Below, piece after piece: positions 57,869 through 64,000 of a stretch of 64,000 nucleotides of DNA. A program made the position numbers and the translations under genes. Within the stretch, counting starts at the first letter, position 1, and every line of letters begins with the position of its first letter. The stretch is taken from assembly GCA_037957365.1 (NCBI GenBank), contig JARHVA010000006.1, positions 12,668,001 through 12,732,000 of the forward strand, in the 5' to 3' direction. This stretch comes from Torreya grandis. Taxonomy: Eukaryota > Streptophyta > Pinopsida > Cupressales > Taxaceae. Under the pieces are notes generated by a model. The model was given only the letters and a program-made list of their open reading frames with translations, was not told where the DNA came from and ran no database searches.

Positions 57869-58001
57869 TGATGATGCCATCAATTACTTTATTTTATACC
57901 CTCAACCATACCTAGTATATAACTTTTTATATGTAAATCCCCATAACCATCCATGACTCATGAAAATAAATGAATGAATTTATGATTTTATGTGTGCATT
58001 G

Positions 58002-58118
<117 letters not shown>

Positions 58119-58249
58119 GAATTAATGATTTTTTTTCTTTGATTAAATGATACTTGTGTAACCTTATTAAAAAAAAATTTGAAAGGTAACATAAGATTTA
58201 AATAATCTTGTTTGGGCACAACACTTATAGAGAAACCCAAAGTAAAAGG

Positions 58250-58552
58250 GGCTTCTACCTATAGGTTGCCCATTGAAACTACTAGTTTCCACTTGCAAGG
58301 TACCTATAGAAACTATTGGCTTCCACCTGTAAGGTGCCTATAGCAACTAATGGCTTCCATCTATAAGGCACCCATTGAAGCTAATAGCTTCCACCTATAG
58401 GGTGCCCATAGAAACTACTATTTTCCACCTATAGGGTGCCCATAGAAACTATTATTTTCCACCTATAGGTTGCCCATAGCAACTACTAGTTTCCACCTAT
58501 AGGTTGCTTGTAGCAACTATAGGCTTTCACTTATAAGAGCCTATAGCCACTA
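58250..58552. repeat. 34-bp minisatellite in the 3' LTR of H (9 units)
   Basis: Nine units, of which the middle four (58390-58520) are almost identical to one another, suggesting recent expansion. Confidence 0.92.
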
Positions 58553-59433
58553 CACAGAGTAGAACATTATTGTGATCATATGTGATTAGCTATTAAGGAC
58601 ACATCCAACTATCTTGAAAACTAAGTGGATTATTGAAGAGGATCCTCCATAGCTATTTCATAGACTCCTCACATATAAATAATCTTGGATGTGTTGCTAA
58701 AGATGAGTAATACAAGGATAATGGAAAGGAGACAAACAGAAGTAAAATTTAAAAAATAGTATATATTATCCTTAACCTATTTAGGCGTAAAACAAGTAAA
58801 TTTAGTTATTGACACTTGAAGGTTGATTAGGGCAATCCCCAAAGTATTTATACCTTTCAAAGTTTAGTGTTTTTGGTTAAAGATAATAAAACTACCTTAT
58901 GTATTTAATGGTAGAACCTAGATTAGATTAGGGGTTGAATAGATAATAACAAAGTAGTATAATTATAGAACTCATTGCATTTTAAATATTGTAATATTTT
59001 GTAGAAATATTTAATTTCTACATATCTTAGTAATGAGAAGGTTGATTCTATAGGAATCTTTTTTAAGTCTCTTGGAGAAGGATTGGAACTCAATTTTGAA
59101 TGAGGAAGGGCCTCCTCAGAAGGAGTTGTAGTGAATATCCTAACCCTCTTTAGTTTAAGCGTGTTGTGTAAGTTGATTATATAAAGTGTGATGCATGTGT
59201 GATTCATAAGTGTGAATTATTCCTATATATTTTTTATAATAATTTCATAGTATAACTATTTGGTGAATTTAGTATAAGTTCATTGCACTACAACTAGTAA
59301 GAAATTAAATCTATGAATCAATAATACATATACAGTGTTGACATCCTTGAAAATCTTATGTTCAATAGGTTGACAAATAATGTTAATCAAACTCAAGAAT
59401 CTAGTATTAACTAGGTAATAAGTCTACACAATA

Positions 59434-59702
59434 GCCATTATCTCTTCAATCTATAAAATTGACAAGGAAAAAGAATATCAATTCCTCATTAAAACTCTTA
59501 TAACACCTGCTCAAGAATCTTTAATCATTAAAATGATCTATGAAATTATTGGTCCCAGCTCTATATGGTATTTAGAAATCTTTACCTACCTTCATGACCA
59601 TAGCATGCCACTAGAACTATCATGAAAACAATAAAAGGGATTTACCCACTGAGCCTCATGTTATACCTTACATGGCCCAACCTTATACCACCACAACTTT
59701 CA
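59434..59702 (+). pseudogene. pol: Element A: aRNH-integrase linker, resumed after element H
   Basis: In phase with the frame that stops at 45404: IISSIYKIDKEKEYQFLIKT, AQESLIIKMIYEI, IWYLEIFTYLHDHSMPLE, the GFTxxASCYTLHGPTLYHHNF end. This linker precedes the zinc-binding end of integrase in Tat pol. It is cut at 59702 by the LTR of element I; the integrase itself is not in the window. Confidence 0.78.
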
Positions 59703-60969
59703 TGTAACTCTAATATTTTTTTTAAATTTGGCAAAAGAAACATTAGCATTATGGGAAGTGTAGAGAGGATTAAAAAGTAAGTTAGTCAAGCATTAGTCCA
59801 TAAACAATGAAACATGCATAGATAACTAACTAACCAAGCCTATCTATTCTTATGCAAATTAAAAATGATAGAAAGAAATAAATGAAAGAAAGAAACACCA
59901 TATTACCTTCCCAAATAGATTCACCATACCCATGTGGCTCAAAAACATGTTATCCCTTGATCAAGCATCCTTGTCTTTATCAACAATGGTGGTAAGCTCC
60001 TCCAATGTCTCAAAAACACTCCATAAAACCTACGCTCTTTATTGTAAACCACTAAACTAGACTATCAATGAAGATTTGTAGAAACAATTTAGCATTATAA
60101 GTTTGAAATATTCAAGCTTTGAAGAAATTTGAGCATAATAACCTTGCACCAAAAATAACTTAGAAATAATGTTCATATCCTCTCTATTTATAGATTTTTG
60201 AGATTGGTCAGGATCAACCTAAACCATCCATCTTAAGATATGATGTGTGGTCAAGGTAATCCTAATATTTGGATTTAAATCTATAATTATCTTCATCATG
60301 ACCTTGGAAGAAGGGGCATTTAAGAGGTATGGAAGGCATTAACTAGGCATGGGTGACCTATAATCCTAATATTTGTGACATTTATGGCCTAGGGAAGTCT
60401 TCCAAAAAAATGATGTCACCTGATGATGCAAATAATAAGAATCAATTTTAAACAATAAATATTCAACAACTCTCATGGAAAATCCACTTAAGCTCTTGAT
60501 TTGGATTAATTAGCCTTAAACAAGGTTAATCAACATTTATGCAATTATTTGAAAATTGGCCCTCAATTTATCAAAATGGTCAAAAAGTCATATTACTGGG
60601 TCATAATTTGACTCAAGAAGAATTAGAAGGTGATGTTAGATGTGTTAGAGCCATAAATCCATTTAGGATGTTTTCAACACAAAATAACAAAGGTACATGG
60701 TGTGTACCAATGAATTAGAAGAAAAGAGTGATCTGGAGCACAAAAGGTGAAATCATCATTTTGACTCAACATGAATTAACCAAAGTTAACTGGCCCATAA
60801 ATTTCATTGCCCCATTTAGGAATACTTTGACAAAAATTGGAACTTGTAAATGATAAGTTCAAATCATTTAGTGTGTTTTATGGATTTTGACCTAGAATGT
60901 GCATTTGAGTGCAATTCAAGTAAGATTGATAATTTCAACACAAATAGTGTTAGAAATTGGATGTCTACA
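59703..60969 (-). repeat. 3' LTR of element I
   Basis: On the minus strand it starts TGTAGACATCC right after the purine tract AGGGGAAAAA and ends GAGTTACA where the element A frame breaks off. No second copy is in the window, so the limits rest on these signals. No gene in it. Confidence 0.65.
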
Positions 60970-60979
60970 TTTTTCCCCT
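60970..60979 (-). promoter_or_regulatory. Polypurine tract of element I
   Basis: AGGGGAAAAA on the minus strand, directly before TGTAGACAT. Element F has AGGGGCAAA before the same TGTAGACAT start. Confidence 0.7.
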
Positions 60980-63829
60980 ATTTGAGAAGGCATAGAGAGA
61001 CATTCAAGTGAAGAAATGTCTTTTTAAATAAAATATTTGTGAATAAAAAATTAGAATAGACCCATGATGCCCCCTCAAGAGGACATATTAGGATGAAAGA
61101 GAAGGATGGACTCTTGAAAAGAGAGAGAAAGTGAGATGTTAACCCATGGAAAAGATCACATCTAGATGAGCTAATGCCTACACACATGATTACCATAAAT
61201 GATCAAAATAGAATTAGAGGCATAATAGGCCCTAGAGATGGGGGGACTGGGAAAGATACAATCCATAAATGTAATGGACACACTGTAAATGTAACCAATT
61301 TGAGAGTACAATATACACGCTTACAACATTGATTAATCTTGAGACAAGTTGCACACTAAAATATTACCATCATGGGATTTAATGTGGAGATATTGGAATT
61401 AGAAGAAAAGGGAGAACATTCTACTTTAAGAAGGGAAGCACCACTAGAATGGGGTCTCTAAAGAGAAGATAATAAGAAGTGCCCTAGTAGAGCAAGTTTG
61501 ATCGTGATAAAATAGTTGTGCCCTAGTAAGGCAAATCTTGATCATTGATAAAGAATAAATAATGATTTGTCCCTATAGAGATAATTTTATTTAGATGTGA
61601 TTCAGATGTTATATCCCAACATGGGAAATTGGAAAGAAAAATATCTCAAATAAATAACTAAAAAGATAGGTTAAAGTGAGCGGGTGCAAACATACATGTG
61701 ATGGTGTAATGGCTAAGAAAGCCATACAGAACCAAGTATAGAGAATGAAAAAAGTGATGAAAGAAATGAAAATAAGAATGGAGATAACTAATCTGACCTT
61801 AATAGAAGTTGAGTGCTTCTTATATAGTTTCATAGACTCATTTACCAACATGAACTTCAGGCCAATGTAGTTCTCCCAATTTTGGGAGAGAATGGAATGA
61901 GGAATGACGAAAAATGACCAAGAATTAAGTAGATTCACAATGTATATAAAGAGATGCACATCTAAGCATAGACAAGGAATTATAAATTATATGCTACTTA
62001 GAAGCATAATTCCATATCATGAACCTAGGTTTTTCAAAGTGTTCTTGAGAATTGTTCATTAGAGCTGATGTTGATGTTAAGAATTTGAGACCTAAGCACA
62101 AAGTGATTGCTATAGAAAAATAAATTAGGCATCATAATTATTAATAACTTAGAATGACATCATATTCTAATGGAATTAATCTAGTTCAAATTTGGATACC
62201 TATAACTAAGGATAATGGTAAAACAATGACAAGAACTAGAGTTATAACCATTTACATTTAAACAAAAAAATCAAAAGAAAAATAAAAAGATAAACATAAA
62301 TGACCCTAACTTGAAATCAAGATATGATCTATCAAGACTTAATTAGGAACAAAAATGATGTTTAAAAATAAAAATCAATAACATCTTAATGACATGAGAC
62401 CAAGATATGAATAATCAAGATCCATGTGGATCATCGAGGTATTCTTGAACACAAAAGAGAAAAGTAAAATCAAATAGAAAAAATAAGACCAAGAAGAGAC
62501 AAGAAATAATAAAAAGAGAAGGAGCTAAAATAAAAGAAGAGGTGTGAAATCACAATCAAAACACCAAGAAAACTCAAATAAACACAAATAAAAACCTAGT
62601 TAGTGTGGTTTAAAAACAAATGCTCATGCATGTGTGGTAGAGGCATTACATTCCACCACATCATAACAAAGAACAATGACACAATAATTTTTACCTAATT
62701 AAAGAGGAATAATGATAGAAAAAATGGGGGAAGAGAAAAAACAAGGGGTTGGTCAAGCTAACTCCAGATGTATAAGATAAGTGGACACTGCCTACATAGT
62801 TCCATGGATGCATGTTCTAACATGAATATTAGGCCAAATGTAGTTCTCCCAAGAAACGGGATAGAAGAAAAAATGATGATCAGACCAATATGATTAATTT
62901 TATAGAATAAATGGAAGATACAACAAATAAATGAGAATGGTCTAGTGAACAAGAAGTTGATGAGATGAGAAATAATGACCTTGCAAAATGATAAGTCTGT
63001 GGGATAAGGTGAAATTAACTGGTGTTTCTCTGCTTACAAAATGGCAAGAGCATTCAAACTTAACAATTGCTCATAAAATGATGAGAGCGTTCAAACTTAA
63101 TAGTTTCTCAAAAAATGGTGAGAGCCTTCAAACTTATAGTTGTTCACAAAATGGTGAGAGTGTTCAAACTTAATAGTTGTTCATAAAATGACAAAAGTGT
63201 GGGATGATGGAACATGAATGTAAAAATGTATAAAAGCTTGAGACAATGTTTTTGTTCTCTTATGGATCATGTTTTGATGTTATTGGTATTTTTGGGATAA
63301 AATATGTATAAGGTGGGACCATCTAGTCAAGGAGATGCACGTCTTGAGAGTAGAGGCTCCAATAAGATAGTTAAGCCAGCTACAATGACCCATACTCACA
63401 AATTGATGATAGTGAGGATCTTGATAAAACAAAAAAGCAAAAAAAAACTTGTACTGAAAAGATGTGTTTGCTCACCTATTAGAAGCTACACAAGATTTTC
63501 CTAGCTAAACTACTTTGTAGAACCACTGCTAAAGATTTTCATAATTTTTATGAGACATAATCAAGATCATAATTGGTCAAGGGACAAAAAATGTTCAAGT
63601 TTATAAAATTTCATAGACATAACAAATAATATGCATCTTTGAAGAGAGAAATGGGATGAAGAATGTGTTTAGAGTGCCAAGAGTTCAAAGCCTTTACCAT
63701 TGGGATTCATGAAAAATGGACCTGGGTAGTATAAAATGCATTCAAGGTAAAATAAAAGGGTGGAATAAAATTATGACAACACAAGTTGTCTCCAAGTTAG
63801 GGGTCTTATATACAATGATTCAAAGTTTT
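60980..63829 (-). other. 3' untranslated region of element I with repeats
   Basis: No gene; the frames 61609-61959 and 62758-62952 (minus) come from two copies of a diverged repeat (about 61800-61960 and 62780-62930, sharing AACATGAA, AGGCCAA and TGTAGTTCTCCCAA). A second repeat of about 50 bp (GTGCCCTAGTAxxGCAA) is at 61474-61590, and a third at 63037-63200. Confidence 0.65.
63037..63200. repeat. 36-bp tandem repeat in the 3' UTR of I
   Basis: Four units plus a partial one of AAAATGGTGAGAGxxTTCAA ACTTAATAGTTGTTCAT, with a few changes each. Confidence 0.9.
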
Positions 63830-64000
63830 TCATGAATATAATCTCTTAAAGTGTATGATGTTCATAGGCTCTAAAATTTCTTCACCATTAGGTTTAGCCA
63901 ATTGATATGCTCCTAATCCATAGTTTGTCATGACAATGTATGGTCCTAACCAATTAGGCTGAAATTTGCCTTTCTTTTTGGGTTCAACATTCATGTTCTT
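63830..64000 (-). CDS. pol: End of pol of element I (integrase C-terminus), partial
   Basis: 56 codons without a stop from the window edge to the TGA at 63830-63832: KKKGKFQPNWLGPYIVMTN (GPY-type module), YGLGAYQLAKPNGEEI and EPMNIIHFKRLYS at the end. This is the usual end of Tat pol. The upstream part is outside the window, so whether the whole gene is intact is unknown. Confidence 0.82.
   Translation of the reverse strand, partial: KNMNVEPKKKGKFQPNWLGPYIVMTNYGLGAYQLAKPNGEEILEPMNIIHFKRLYS

Larger units (their letters stand above)
59703..64000 (-). mobile_element. Element I: Tat-lineage Ty3/gypsy retrotransposon, 3' part
   Basis: A minus-strand element running off the right edge. 3' LTR 59703-60969, polypurine tract 60970-60979, long 3' UTR 60980-63829 with several tandem repeats, and the end of pol 63830-64000. 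The intact, stop-free pol end suggests it is younger than C or A. The TSD next to it would be TTTCA (59698-59702); the partner lies outside. Confidence 0.75.

Noticed and set aside
61609..61959. 116-codon hydrophobic minus-strand frame as a membrane protein
   Set aside because: It arises from an AT-rich repeated stretch of the 3' UTR of I, with a broken diverged copy at 62758-62952; no conserved protein feature.
63037..63200. CRISPR-like regular repeat
   Set aside because: Contiguous 36-bp tandem units without spacers.

Overview
This window looks like plant nuclear DNA from a large, repeat-rich genome. I found no host gene, rRNA, tRNA gene or any bacterial or organellar feature. Essentially all of it is LTR retrotransposons inserted into one another. 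The coding is plant-type: Ty3/gypsy Tat lineage (including a second, archaeal-type RNase H, aRNH), an Athila-like element, a Reina-like chromovirus, and a Ty1/copia-type gag. Most of it is AT-rich, CpG-poor and full of stops and frameshifts. The exception is one conspicuously GC- and CpG-rich young element. The species cannot be told from the sequence.

I name the elements A to I; positions come from LTR pairs, target-site duplications (TSDs), primer-binding sites (PBSs) and rejoined reading frames. A (Tat, +) is the outermost host and its 5' part lies left of the window. It survives as 38070-39009, 44603-45404 and 59434-59702. B (copia-type, gag only, +; 1-4326 and 37417-38069) is inserted in A. 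C (Tat, -; 4327-37411) is inserted in the 3' LTR of B. D (Tat-like, +; 12472-34309) is inserted near the start of the C gag. E (Reina-like, -; 12588-17482) sits in the 5' LTR of D. F (GC-rich, gag only, +; 19251-28434) sits in the leader of D. G (non-autonomous, -; 39010-44602) and H (Athila-like, +; 45405-59433) are further insertions in A. I (Tat, -; 59703 to beyond 64000) truncates A again on the right. The deepest chain is A > B > C > D > E or F, five levels.

The history can be read in order. F is the youngest: its TSD is perfect, its LTRs differ by about 5% over the stretch I compared by eye, and CpGs are retained. G has a perfect TSD but more diverged LTRs. C, D, E and H have TSDs with one or two mismatches. 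Much of the decay is C-to-T and G-to-A, as expected for methylated, silenced DNA.

The items most worth a second look are as follows. F is a large gag-only element with three Cys-His-His-Cys knuckles and no polymerase. D has its aRNH upstream of the reverse transcriptase. C and F, otherwise different, share a block of about 150 bp in the 5' leader. A near-palindromic GGTTGACC-type motif is repeated about 18 times in the LTRs and leader of C. C has a tRNA-Trp-like PBS. The LTRs of H carry a 34-bp minisatellite with different copy numbers in the two copies.
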